Positions 1-7,314 of a DNA stretch of 47,078 bases are shown here, piece by piece. Below the pieces are notes generated by a model, which saw only the letters and a program-made list of their open reading frames with translations, was not told the DNA's origin and ran no database searches. The first letter of the stretch is position 1. The number at the start of each line of letters is the position of its first letter. Source of the DNA: Halomonas saccharevitans (GTDB taxonomy: Bacteria; Pseudomonadota; Gammaproteobacteria; Pseudomonadales; Halomonadaceae). The stretch is taken from NCBI RefSeq assembly GCF_900116405.1, contig NZ_FPAQ01000029.1:1-47078 (forward strand), read 5' to 3'. The translations under genes and the position numbers were made by a program.

Positions 1-1
1 C

Positions 2-79
2 GTGCACCTCGGCGATGCCGCCGACAAATGGTGGCCCACCTTGCTGAAGGGGCTGCCTCGGCTGACGGCCTTGGCCTGA
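2..79 (+). CDS. 3' end of an unidentified protein (partial)
   Basis: A frame is open from the first bases of the window and ends at a TGA at 77-79. It would encode about 25 residues ending WWPTLLKGLPRLTALA. The tip reads like a plausible amphipathic protein C-terminus, but it is too short to assign to a family. It could equally be chance open frame, since the DNA is GC-rich. No function is proposed. Confidence 0.3.
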   Translation: MHLGDAADKWWPTLLKGLPRLTALA

Positions 80-574
80 CACCCAGCGTCACCAAGATTG
101 ACTCGCCAAGTAAGGCGGCCACAACGGAGGTCGACGGCCACGGCTGCGCCGGCGCCAGACATCAATTCCTGATCGTTATGAAAAGATCGGCCAAAAGCCG
201 AATCGGGTATATGCCAACCGTCTACCAAGCGACCGCATGAGGTTGAAGCAGGTCGGTACCGGCAATCGATGGACTCAACACGCTCGTTCTGTGCCCTGAT
301 GAATGAGGCGGGTAGATAGCATCGCATCAGTTGAAATGGCACCCGGCTGACGGGATGTGAACCAGTGCGCCATTATGGCAGCTATTACTGTGCCGAACAG
401 CGGGCGGCCAACAGCCAGTCCGCGCGCCCCCATCAACAGCAAGTATGTCATCCCGATCGGTTCCCGCATCGCCTGTTCAGGGGGCGCCATCTTGCCGAAT
501 TCTCGCCGCCCTGTGGGGTGGCATCGTTCAGGACGATCGCCTGGGCCACTGCGACGTCGCTCAGGGCACCGCGA
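80..574. other. Stretch without a supported gene
   Basis: About 500 bases separate the left-edge reading frame from the universal stress gene. Short frames exist on both strands. One is a minus-strand frame at about 275-490 with two hydrophobic stretches. None has a convincing ribosome binding site or recognisable family, and codon use is not typical of the neighbours. The motif TCAGGGCACC occurs twice just beyond the 3' end of the stress gene (550-559 and 575-584, the second copy overlapping its stop codon). This may be degraded coding DNA, but I cannot show that. Confidence 0.4.
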
Positions 575-1372
575 TCAGGGCACCACAATCAGGGGAATCG
601 GCAGCCGCGCCAGCAGGTCGGGGTCCTGCTCGGCCAGCCGCGCGAGCCGAGGGCGATGCAGCAGCAGCGCGCCGCTGGTCGCCCGCCGGAGCCGGTGCTC
701 GAGCTCACGCGCATTACTCGCCTCCAGGACCTCCTCGCCCTCGAACAGCCGCGCCAGGACCTCGGGGACCTCCATGCGGTAGGGCGCCTGCGCTTCCGCT
801 TCGGCCAGGGTGCGCAAGGGGCCGTGAGCCAGCGGCAACCGCTCATCCCAGATGATCACCGTGCAGGGCGCCTCCAGCATCAGGGCGCGGCTGGTGGAGC
901 CCAGCCGCACGCCCCAGTGGCTCGAGAAGCCGGCCTTGCCGAGCATCAGCACGTCCCCTGGCCCGGCCAGGGCCTGCGCCTCGCTGACGATGGCGCCACG
1001 ACTGATCCTGAGTTCGTGGCGAAGCTCCCGACCGGACACCGCGGCCTCCAGCGCCTCGGCCACACGGCGGGCCTGGCGCGCCTGGCCGACCACGAGGTCG
1101 TCGCGAGAGCGCCGGCGCGCCCGCCCGGAGACCGCCCCGATCTCCCGGGCGAAGGGGAAGCCGGCGCTGCTCACGAGCTCCTGATCCTCGACGAACAGCG
1201 CCACCAGCTCGGCGTGGGGGGCCACGGCAAGATCCACCGCGGCGGCCAGCGCGGCCAGGCTGTGGCGCGAGGCATCGAGCAGGGTCAGCACCCGGACGAC
1301 CCTGACCGCCTGGCCGGCCGAGCTGGGGCTCGGATCGTCTCCGAGCGGCGGTCGCGCCTCGTCAGGGGGCAT
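575..1372 (-). CDS. Universal stress protein family protein, C-terminally extended
   Basis: The N-terminal ~170 residues form a UspA-type alpha/beta domain. It starts with a beta strand reading VVRVLTLLDAS and closes with GKAGFSSHWGVRLGSTS, which fits the ATP-binding Usp pattern G-x2-G-x9-G-S. This suggests a nucleotide-binding Usp. About 90 further residues end in IPLIVVP, resembling the tail of a second degenerate alpha/beta unit. ATGs occur at 1378 and 1372. The GAGGAGG ribosome site ends next to 1378, so 1372 has the proper spacing and is chosen (265 aa). The gene overlaps the end of the upstream Lon-like protease gene by 11 bases, so the two are probably translationally coupled. The partner and the stress that induces it are unknown. 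Confidence 0.75.
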   Translation of the reverse strand: MPPDEARPPLGDDPSPSSAGQAVRVVRVLTLLDASRHSLAALAAAVDLAVAPHAELVALFVEDQELVSSAGFPFAREIGAVSGRARRRSRDDLVVGQARQARRVAEALEAAVSGRELRHELRISRGAIVSEAQALAGPGDVLMLGKAGFSSHWGVRLGSTSRALMLEAPCTVIIWDERLPLAHGPLRTLAEAEAQAPYRMEVPEVLARLFEGEEVLEASNARELEHRLRRATSGALLLHRPRLARLAEQDPDLLARLPIPLIVVP

Positions 1373-3800
1373 CGTCATCCTCCTCGTTCTCTTCCTCTAT
1401 TCTTTCCTCTTGCGCGGCCTCGCCGTCGGCAAGGCCGCGCTCCGCCCGCCGGGCGTGCGTCACCGCTTCGCGGAACTGTGCCAGGCGCTCGGCCACCCGC
1501 GCCTCGAGACAGCCTTCGGGGAAGCGCCCCTGTGCGTCGAGTTCGCCGATGGGCAGCCCGGTGAGCAGTGACAGGGCCTCGTCCACCCGGGAGATCGCGA
1601 AGACCCGAAAGCACCCCCGCTCAATGGCTGCACGCACCTCGGCCTTGAGCATCAGGTGCTCGACGTTGGTCCTCGGCAGGATCACCGCCTGACCCGACAG
1701 CGTGCCGCGGGAGCGGCAGACATCGAAGAAGCCCTCGATCTTCTCGTTCACCCCGCCCACCGCCTGGACCCTGCCGTGCTGGTCGATGGAGCCGGTCACG
1801 GCGAAGGCCTGGTCGAGCCCCACGCCGGCGATGGCCGAGACCAGGGCACAGGCCTCGGCCACCGAGGCGCTGTCGCCCTCGACGCCCCCGTAGGACTGCT
1901 CGAAGGCGAGACTCGCCGAGAGCGACAGCGGCTCCAGGGCGGCGTAGCGGCTGGCCAGGTAGCGGGAGAGGATCATCACCGCCTTGGCATGGATCCGCCC
2001 GCCGGTGCGCGCTTCGCGCTCGATATCGACCACCCGGCCCTCGCCGGGACGCGCCGTGGCGGTGATGCGCGTGGGCTGGCCGAAGGCGGACTCGCCCAGC
2101 TGCATCACCGCGAGGCCGTTGACCTGGCCGACCACGTGTCCCTCGGTGGCGACCATCAGGGTGCCGCGGGTGAACAACTCGTGGCTGCGCTCGCGCAGAC
2201 GCCCCGCCCGCCAGAGCTGCTGCGCCACCGCCTTTTCGACATGGGCACGATCGATCACCCGGTCCTCCGCCTCGCCGGCCCAGTGATCGGCCTCCAGCAG
2301 CAGGTCATGGAGGTCGCGGTGGCGCGCCGTCAGCTTGCGCTGGTCGCCGGCCAGGCGGCTGGCGCGTTCGATCACCGCGGCCACGCCCTCGCGGTCCAGG
2401 GGGCGAAGCGCCGCGGTGCGCGCCAGGGTCGCCACCATGCGGGCGTAGAAGGCCTCGTGCTCAGGGTCACGATCGAGCTCGTCCTCGAGGTCGGCCTGCA
2501 CCTTGAACAGCTCGAGAAACTCCGGGTCATGCTCGCAGAGCAGGTAGTAGAGCAGGCGGTCGCCGAGCAGCACGATCTTGACGTCCAGCGGAATCGGCTG
2601 CGGCTCGAGGGTCACGGTGCTGATCAGGCCATAGGCCTGCTCGAGGGACTCGGTGCGGATCTCGCCGGCCCGCAGCACCCGCTTGAGTGTCTCCCAGGCC
2701 CCCGGCTGGGTGAGCACGCCACGCACGTCCAGCACCAGGTAGCCGCCGTTGGCGCGATGCAGGGCACCGGCGCGGATCAGCAGGAAGTCGGTGAGCAGGG
2801 TGCCGTTGTGCACGTGGTGCTCGATGCGTCCCACCAGGTGCTGATGGCTGGGCAGATCCTGATGGATCACCGGGGCTCCCTTGGCCTCGGCGTTGTCCAC
2901 CAGCAGGTTGATCTGGATGCGGCTGTAAAGCGCCTCCGCCGGTATCTCGGGGTCCTCCTCGATGAAGGACTCGGCATTGAACAGGATCGCCTCGCGAATC
3001 GCCTCGAGATGGGTGATGACGCCCGGCTGGGCGGCGTAGCGCTCCTTGAGCTCTTCAAGCGGCGCGTCGATGACCGATTCGAGCATCTCCGCATTGAGCG
3101 CACTGGCCTGCTCGCGCAGCTGCTTGGCCAGACGGGGCATCCGGCGAATCGCCAGGGTGAGCGTGCGCTGCAGCTCCTCGACCTTGTGCTCGATGCGCTC
3201 GCGCTCCTCGGCGGGGAGTGCCTCGAAGGCTTCCGGAGCCATCATCTTGTCGCCATCGGCCGGCGCGAACGTGAAGCCGTTGGGGGTGGAAAGCAGCAGG
3301 ATGCCGTGCTCGCGGGCCTCGCCACGCACGCTCTCGACGGCATCGCGCTGTCGCTCGCCCATGGCCTGCTTCAGCTCGTGGAGGCGGTTCTGGTACTCCT
3401 CGCTCTCGAAGACTGCGGGAATGGCGCTACTCAGCTCCTCGATCAGGCCGTCCAGATCCTCGCGCAGCGTGCGACCCATGCCGGCCGGCAGGGAGAGCAC
3501 CAGCGGCACGGCCGGATCATCGAAGTTGTAGCGAAAGCACCAGTCCCCGGGCGCGGGGCCACGCTTGGCCCGCTCGGCGAGAAAGCGCCCCACCAGGCTC
3601 TGCCGGTCGTGTCCGGGCGACCCCAGCACGAAGAGGTTGAAGCCGTCGCTGCGCATCGCGGTGCCGAAACTCAGCGCGTCCCGGGCTCGCTCATGCCCGC
3701 TGAGCAGGTCCAGCGACTCGAGTTCGCTGGTGATCTCGAACGCGAAGGCCTCGGTGGCACAGCGTCGATAGACTTGGGTGACCTCCAGGGGCTCCAGCAT
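1362..3800 (-). CDS. Lon-like (S16 family) protease with degenerate ATPase domain
   Basis: Encodes an 812-residue protein of the YcbZ/LonB-like branch of the Lon family. The C-terminal proteolytic domain carries the Ser-Lys dyad: Ser644 in GDSAS and Lys687 in NEKIEG, 43 residues apart as in classical Lon (S679/K722 in E. coli). The N-terminal AAA-like region has GSPGHDRQSLV where a Walker A motif would be. It lacks the P-loop lysine, so ATP hydrolysis may be absent or altered. A helical insertion around residues 180-280 is rich in Glu, Arg and Leu. The C-terminus is very acidic (EEENEEDDDAP). The ATG at 3800 has AGAGGAGAG upstream at good spacing. The gene overlaps the downstream universal stress gene. 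Substrates are unknown, and family members are generally poorly characterised. Confidence 0.88.
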   Translation of the reverse strand: MLEPLEVTQVYRRCATEAFAFEITSELESLDLLSGHERARDALSFGTAMRSDGFNLFVLGSPGHDRQSLVGRFLAERAKRGPAPGDWCFRYNFDDPAVPLVLSLPAGMGRTLREDLDGLIEELSSAIPAVFESEEYQNRLHELKQAMGERQRDAVESVRGEAREHGILLLSTPNGFTFAPADGDKMMAPEAFEALPAEERERIEHKVEELQRTLTLAIRRMPRLAKQLREQASALNAEMLESVIDAPLEELKERYAAQPGVITHLEAIREAILFNAESFIEEDPEIPAEALYSRIQINLLVDNAEAKGAPVIHQDLPSHQHLVGRIEHHVHNGTLLTDFLLIRAGALHRANGGYLVLDVRGVLTQPGAWETLKRVLRAGEIRTESLEQAYGLISTVTLEPQPIPLDVKIVLLGDRLLYYLLCEHDPEFLELFKVQADLEDELDRDPEHEAFYARMVATLARTAALRPLDREGVAAVIERASRLAGDQRKLTARHRDLHDLLLEADHWAGEAEDRVIDRAHVEKAVAQQLWRAGRLRERSHELFTRGTLMVATEGHVVGQVNGLAVMQLGESAFGQPTRITATARPGEGRVVDIEREARTGGRIHAKAVMILSRYLASRYAALEPLSLSASLAFEQSYGGVEGDSASVAEACALVSAIAGVGLDQAFAVTGSIDQHGRVQAVGGVNEKIEGFFDVCRSRGTLSGQAVILPRTNVEHLMLKAEVRAAIERGCFRVFAISRVDEALSLLTGLPIGELDAQGRFPEGCLEARVAERLAQFREAVTHARRAERGLADGEAAQEERIEEENEEDDDAP

Positions 3801-3853
3801 GGTCGCTCTCCTCTACCCTTCCCCCTTATAACTGGCTCGCCGCCATCGCGCCG

Positions 3854-4438
3854 TCAGCGCAGGATGTCGTGGATCACCTCACGGATGATGTCGTTGGTGA
3901 TATCGACCAGCACGGCATCGGCCCCCACGCGACGCCACTCGTACCCCTCGTAGTAGGGCAGTTCGCGGCGCAGCCGCGGGTCGAAGTTCTTGGCGATCCC
4001 CGGCGGCAGGCGCTTGCCGCGCGCGAGGTTCTTGCGAATACCAGGCGGCAGGCGATCGCGCTCATCCAGATCGAGAGCATCGCGACGGCGATGGAAGATG
4101 TCGCGGATCTCGCGCTCATCGATGCGCAGGCGGCGAGCTTCCCGAACATCACGGTCGCGGTCCTGCTCTCGATCCCGGCCTCGATCCCGGTATCGATCGT
4201 CATCACGCCTCGCCTGGCGGTAGCGCTCGTCGGACCGGCCCTGACCCCGCTGGTCCTGCCCGTGCTGGCTCCGTCCCTGTCTACCCTGAACCGTCTCCTG
4301 ACCCTGGCCCCTTTGCTGAACGCCGCCCTTGCCGACACCCTGTCCGTTGCCGGGTTGCGCCAGCAGCGGCGCGGCGACGAGCGCCAGCCCCAGGGCGGTG
4401 ACGAACGCCAGTAAAGAGCCACAGCCGGCATATCTCAT
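3854..4438 (-). CDS. CigR-like secreted/inner-membrane protein
   Basis: A 194-residue protein with an N-terminal signal peptide (MRYAGCGSLLAFVTALG, then a likely cleavage after LLAQ). A low-complexity Gln/Gly and then Arg/Asp-rich stretch follows (about residues 35-110). The C-terminal region has two LPPGI(R/A)KN repeats and ends YYEGYEWRRVGADAVLVDITNDII. That repeat-plus-tail pattern is typical of the CigR family. Salmonella CigR is an anti-virulence effector/regulator, but in environmental bacteria the role is unknown. The start at 4438 is preferred over 4480 because AGGAG lies 7 nt upstream. It is transcribed divergently from the betaine-binding gene. Confidence 0.72.
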   Translation of the reverse strand: MRYAGCGSLLAFVTALGLALVAAPLLAQPGNGQGVGKGGVQQRGQGQETVQGRQGRSQHGQDQRGQGRSDERYRQARRDDDRYRDRGRDREQDRDRDVREARRLRIDEREIRDIFHRRRDALDLDERDRLPPGIRKNLARGKRLPPGIAKNFDPRLRRELPYYEGYEWRRVGADAVLVDITNDIIREVIHDILR

Positions 4439-4585
4439 GAGACAACTCCTGATTGAGAAACGTACCCAGAGTCTAGTCACACCGGGCGCAGAACACGTGT
4501 AGCGACGGATTCGTCATCGTGCGAGAACAGGTATCATGTCAGCGATCCGAAATCGCTTTCCCTGCCTCTGCTGGAGATGTTTGAG

Positions 4586-5431
4586 ATGATTCTGCGTTCG
4601 CTGCTCGCTTCCACCGGCCTGCTGCTCGGGGCCGTCAGCCCGCTGGCCCAGGCCGACACTCTGCGCCTGGGCATCGGCGAGTGGGCCACCGGTCAGGCCA
4701 GCACCTATGTGCTCAAGGCGGTACTCGAGGACGCCGGCCATGAGGTGGAGATCCGCTCGGTGAGCCTGGCCGCGATCTGGCAAGGGCTCTCCGTCGGCGA
4801 GCTCGATGCCTTCACCGGCGCCTGGCTGCCGGTCACCCAGGCCAGCTATTACGAGGGCCTGGCCGATCAGATCGATGATCTCGGCCCCAACCTCAACGAC
4901 GCCCGCGTCGGCCTGGCCGTGCCCAGTTACGCCGAGGCGACCTCGATGGCGGACCTGGCCGAGGCCGGCGACGCCTTCGGCGAGCGTATCCACGGCATCG
5001 ACCCGGGCGCCGGCATCATGGCCCTGACCGAGCGGGCCATGGAGGCCTACGGTCTCGACGACTGGCGACTGATCGCCGGCAGCGATGCCGCCATGAGCAA
5101 GACCCTGGAGACCGCGATGGGACGCCAGGAGCCGATCGTCGTCACCGCCTGGGCGCCGCATCCGGTGTTCTCGGGGCAGTCGCTGCGCTACCTGGAGGAT
5201 CCCGAGGGCCTCTATTCCCAGGACGAGCGCATCCACACCGTGACGCGCCAGGGGCTCGACGAGGAGCAGCCGGAAATCACCGCCATCCTGGATCGCTTCG
5301 CCTGGAGTGCCGACGACGTCCAGGGCCTGATGGAAGCCAACCAGGCCAACGGCGACTACGAGGCCAACGCCCGCGCCTGGGTCGAGGCGCATCCCGAACT
5401 CGTCGCCGAGTGGCTGGGCGAGAACGACTGA
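4586..5431 (+). CDS. Glycine betaine/proline-type ABC transporter substrate-binding protein
   Basis: A 281-residue periplasmic binding protein of the OpuAC/ProX type. It has a signal peptide (MILRSLLASTGLLLGAVSPLAQA), then mature DTLRLGIGEWATGQ. Motifs include FTGAWLP and a run of conserved Trp/Tyr residues (TAWAPHPVF) of the kind that cage quaternary ammonium groups. The ATG at 4586 is 9 nt from GGAG. An in-frame ATG at 4577 directly abuts that site and is less likely. No permease or ATPase gene is adjacent, so it must serve a transporter encoded elsewhere, or act on its own. Betaine uptake would suit a halophile. Choline or carnitine are alternative ligands. Confidence 0.85.
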   Translation: MILRSLLASTGLLLGAVSPLAQADTLRLGIGEWATGQASTYVLKAVLEDAGHEVEIRSVSLAAIWQGLSVGELDAFTGAWLPVTQASYYEGLADQIDDLGPNLNDARVGLAVPSYAEATSMADLAEAGDAFGERIHGIDPGAGIMALTERAMEAYGLDDWRLIAGSDAAMSKTLETAMGRQEPIVVTAWAPHPVFSGQSLRYLEDPEGLYSQDERIHTVTRQGLDEEQPEITAILDRFAWSADDVQGLMEANQANGDYEANARAWVEAHPELVAEWLGEND

Positions 5432-5490
5432 CCCCGCCCCCTCTGGTACGCGGGTCTGCCCGACGCGACACCAACAAAACCGCTTAACGA

Positions 5491-5519
5491 CATCGCCCGG
5501 CCACACTGGCCGGGCGATG
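5491..5519. terminator. Bidirectional terminator hairpin
   Basis: A perfect 12-bp inverted repeat (CATCGCCCGGCC / GGCCGGGCGATG) with a 5-nt loop lies between the convergent betaine-binding and mocA genes. On the minus strand a TTTT follows about 14 nt after the stem. The plus strand has no clear T-run. Confidence 0.65.
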
Positions 5520-5576
5520 TCGCATCTGGCAATCGCCTACCGGCGCGGCCGCATTGGCGGCGCCGTCACGTTACCC

Positions 5577-6206
5577 TCAGGGGGTGCCGGGCTGGCTTGC
5601 GAGCATCGCCGGTGTATCGATATCCCGGTGCACGCCGTCGTCCTCGACCTCGATCTCCCGGCAGGCTTGGGGGTGGTCGGCGATCACGCCGCGGGCGCCC
5701 TGCTCGCCAGCCAGCCTGGCCAGGTGTGGCCAGAAGGCCCGGCCGAAAATCACCGGGTGTCCGGGACGCCCGCCGTGGCGGGGCCGCACGATGCGTTCAG
5801 GCGCTGCGGCCGCTGCCAGGCGCCGGCAGGTCCAGGGCGCGATGGCCGGCATGTCACCCAGCCACACCGCCGCCGCCTCGACGTCGCGCATGCCGGGGTC
5901 CTCGAGCAGCCGCGTAAAGGCATCACCGAGACTCGCCCCAAGCCCCTCGTCGGCTCGCGGGGCGACCAGCAGGCCAAGACTCGCAGGCTCGTGAGCGTCG
6001 AGCGCCAGCGAGGCGAGGCTCTCGCCGGCCAGCACGACCAGCACGCGCCGCGGCGATAGGGCGAGGCTTGCCTGAAGGCTCGCCGCCAGCAGGGGCCGAC
6101 CATCCGGCAGGCGTGCCAGCCGCTTGTCGGCGGGCCCGAAGCGCCGCGAGCGCCCCGCCGCCATCATCAGGACGACGAGGCGGTTCGCGTCGTGACCCGC
6201 CCTCAC
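5577..6206 (-). CDS. mocA: MocA-type molybdenum cofactor nucleotidyltransferase
   Basis: A 209-residue nucleotidyltransferase of the MobA/MocA fold. The N-terminal nucleotide-binding loop reads LMMAAGRSRRFGPADKRL, a variant of LAAGxSxRMG..K. LGDMPAI matches the metal-binding acidic motif, and GRPGHPVIF is the substrate-loop motif of MocA-like enzymes. It probably attaches cytidine to molybdopterin to build the cofactor form used by xanthine-oxidase-type hydroxylases. It starts with GTG at 6206, and GTGA overlaps the stop codon of xdhC, showing translational coupling. Its place behind iorAB and xdhC supports a dedicated cofactor-supply role for the IorAB enzyme. Confidence 0.85.
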   Translation of the reverse strand: MRAGHDANRLVVLMMAAGRSRRFGPADKRLARLPDGRPLLAASLQASLALSPRRVLVVLAGESLASLALDAHEPASLGLLVAPRADEGLGASLGDAFTRLLEDPGMRDVEAAAVWLGDMPAIAPWTCRRLAAAAAPERIVRPRHGGRPGHPVIFGRAFWPHLARLAGEQGARGVIADHPQACREIEVEDDGVHRDIDTPAMLASQPGTP

Positions 6207-7225
6207 AGGTCATCCCGGGCGCGGCCGCGGCGTACCCGTACGATATCGGCCATCACCGCCAGGGCGATCTCCGCCGGCGTCTTGCTGCCGAGCCCCAGGC
6301 CGATCGGCATGTGGATGCGTGCCAGCGCCGCCTCATCGAGGCCGCCGCTGCGTTTCAGGCGCTCGGCGCGGGCGGCAGAGGTCTTGTGCGAGCCCATCAC
6401 GCCGATATAGAAGGCCTCGCTCGTCACCGCCTCGATCATCGTCAGGTCATCGAGGCGGGGGTCGTGGGTCAGCGCCACCACCGCGGTGGCCGCATGGCAG
6501 CCGCCGTCGGCGATGAAGGTCGAGGGCAGCGTCGCGACCCGCTCGACGCCGGGCAGGCTAAGCCCGTCGAGCGCCTCCGATCGCGGGTCGCAGACGATGA
6601 CCTCGAATCCCAGCCGCTGGGCGAACTCGGCGCAGGCCTCGGCGACCGGCGACATGCCCGCCAGCACCAGCCGCGCCACGGGTCCGACTCTCAGCTGGAC
6701 ATGGCCCGGCCGGGCGCGGCCCGGCGACTCGCCGTTCGACGCGGGCGGCCAGATCACCCGCTCACCGAGGCCCGCATCGTCTTCGAGATACGCCGCGCCG
6801 CCTGTCAGGTCGACGTGACGCAGCGCCGGCCGCTGGCCGGTCAGCGCCGCCTCCAGGGCCGAGAGATGCGCGAGTGTCTCCTCGCCGGGCGACAGGCGTT
6901 CGACCAGCACCTCGAGGAGGCCGCCGCAGGGCAGCGTGACCCCGGGCCCGTCGAACTCTCCGCCCTCGCCATAGCGCACCCGCTGCACCGGCGACTCGAA
7001 AGCACCCTCGGCGAGGCGCTCGAGAAAATCCTCCTCGACGCAGCCCCCGGAGAGCGAGCCCACGTGGGCACCATCGCGGCGTGCCACCAGCCAGGCACCC
7101 GGCTCCCGGGGCGAGGAGCCGAAGGTCGAGAGCACCGTGCATAGCCACAGCGTCTCGCCCTGCCGCGCCCAGGCCAGCGCCTGGCGGATCACCGTCAGAT
7201 CAAGGTGTTGCATGAAAGGTCTCAT
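6203..7225 (-). CDS. xdhC: XdhC family molybdenum cofactor insertion/sulfuration factor
   Basis: A 340-residue XdhC/CoxI protein. The N-terminal XdhC domain has GSSPREPGAWLV and GSLSGGCVEEDFL. The C-terminal Rossmann-like domain has VLAGMSPVAEACAEFA, then YIGVMGSHKTSAARAERL and IGLGLGSKTPAEIALAVMADI. XdhC proteins bind molybdenum cofactor, help with its sulfuration and deliver it to molybdenum hydroxylases. It lies between iorB (89 bp upstream) and mocA (4-base overlap). ATGs at 7225 and 7213 are both possible; neither has a strong ribosome site. The second begins MQHLDLTVIRQALAW, which fits the family start well. Confidence 0.92.
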   Translation of the reverse strand: MRPFMQHLDLTVIRQALAWARQGETLWLCTVLSTFGSSPREPGAWLVARRDGAHVGSLSGGCVEEDFLERLAEGAFESPVQRVRYGEGGEFDGPGVTLPCGGLLEVLVERLSPGEETLAHLSALEAALTGQRPALRHVDLTGGAAYLEDDAGLGERVIWPPASNGESPGRARPGHVQLRVGPVARLVLAGMSPVAEACAEFAQRLGFEVIVCDPRSEALDGLSLPGVERVATLPSTFIADGGCHAATAVVALTHDPRLDDLTMIEAVTSEAFYIGVMGSHKTSAARAERLKRSGGLDEAALARIHMPIGLGLGSKTPAEIALAVMADIVRVRRGRARDDL

Positions 7226-7233
7226 TCAAGAGG

Positions 7234-7260
7234 CCCCACCCCGGAGGCTCCGGGGCGGGG
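7234..7260 (-). other. GC-rich stem-loop between iorB and xdhC
   Basis: An 11-bp inverted repeat with one G-T wobble (CCCCACCCCGG / CCGGGGCGGGG, loop of 5) lies in the gap between iorB and xdhC. No T-run follows on the minus strand, so it is not a classical terminator. It may stabilise the upstream iorAB message or attenuate read-through, setting lower expression of the maturation factors than of the enzyme. Confidence 0.5.
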
Positions 7261-7314
7261 CGTGACAGCACGGGGGCGCTGCCCTGATGGAAGGCGGTCC
7301 GAGAGGACGCCCCT

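Noticed and set aside
275..490. 71-codon minus-strand frame with two hydrophobic stretches
   Set aside because: No ribosome site or family match; too weak to call a gene or pseudogene.
1656..3953. 765-codon plus-strand open frame antisense to the Lon-like protease gene
   Set aside because: It is a GC-driven shadow: composition is His/Gly/Leu-rich with no domain, and the opposite strand has a clear protease gene with a catalytic dyad.
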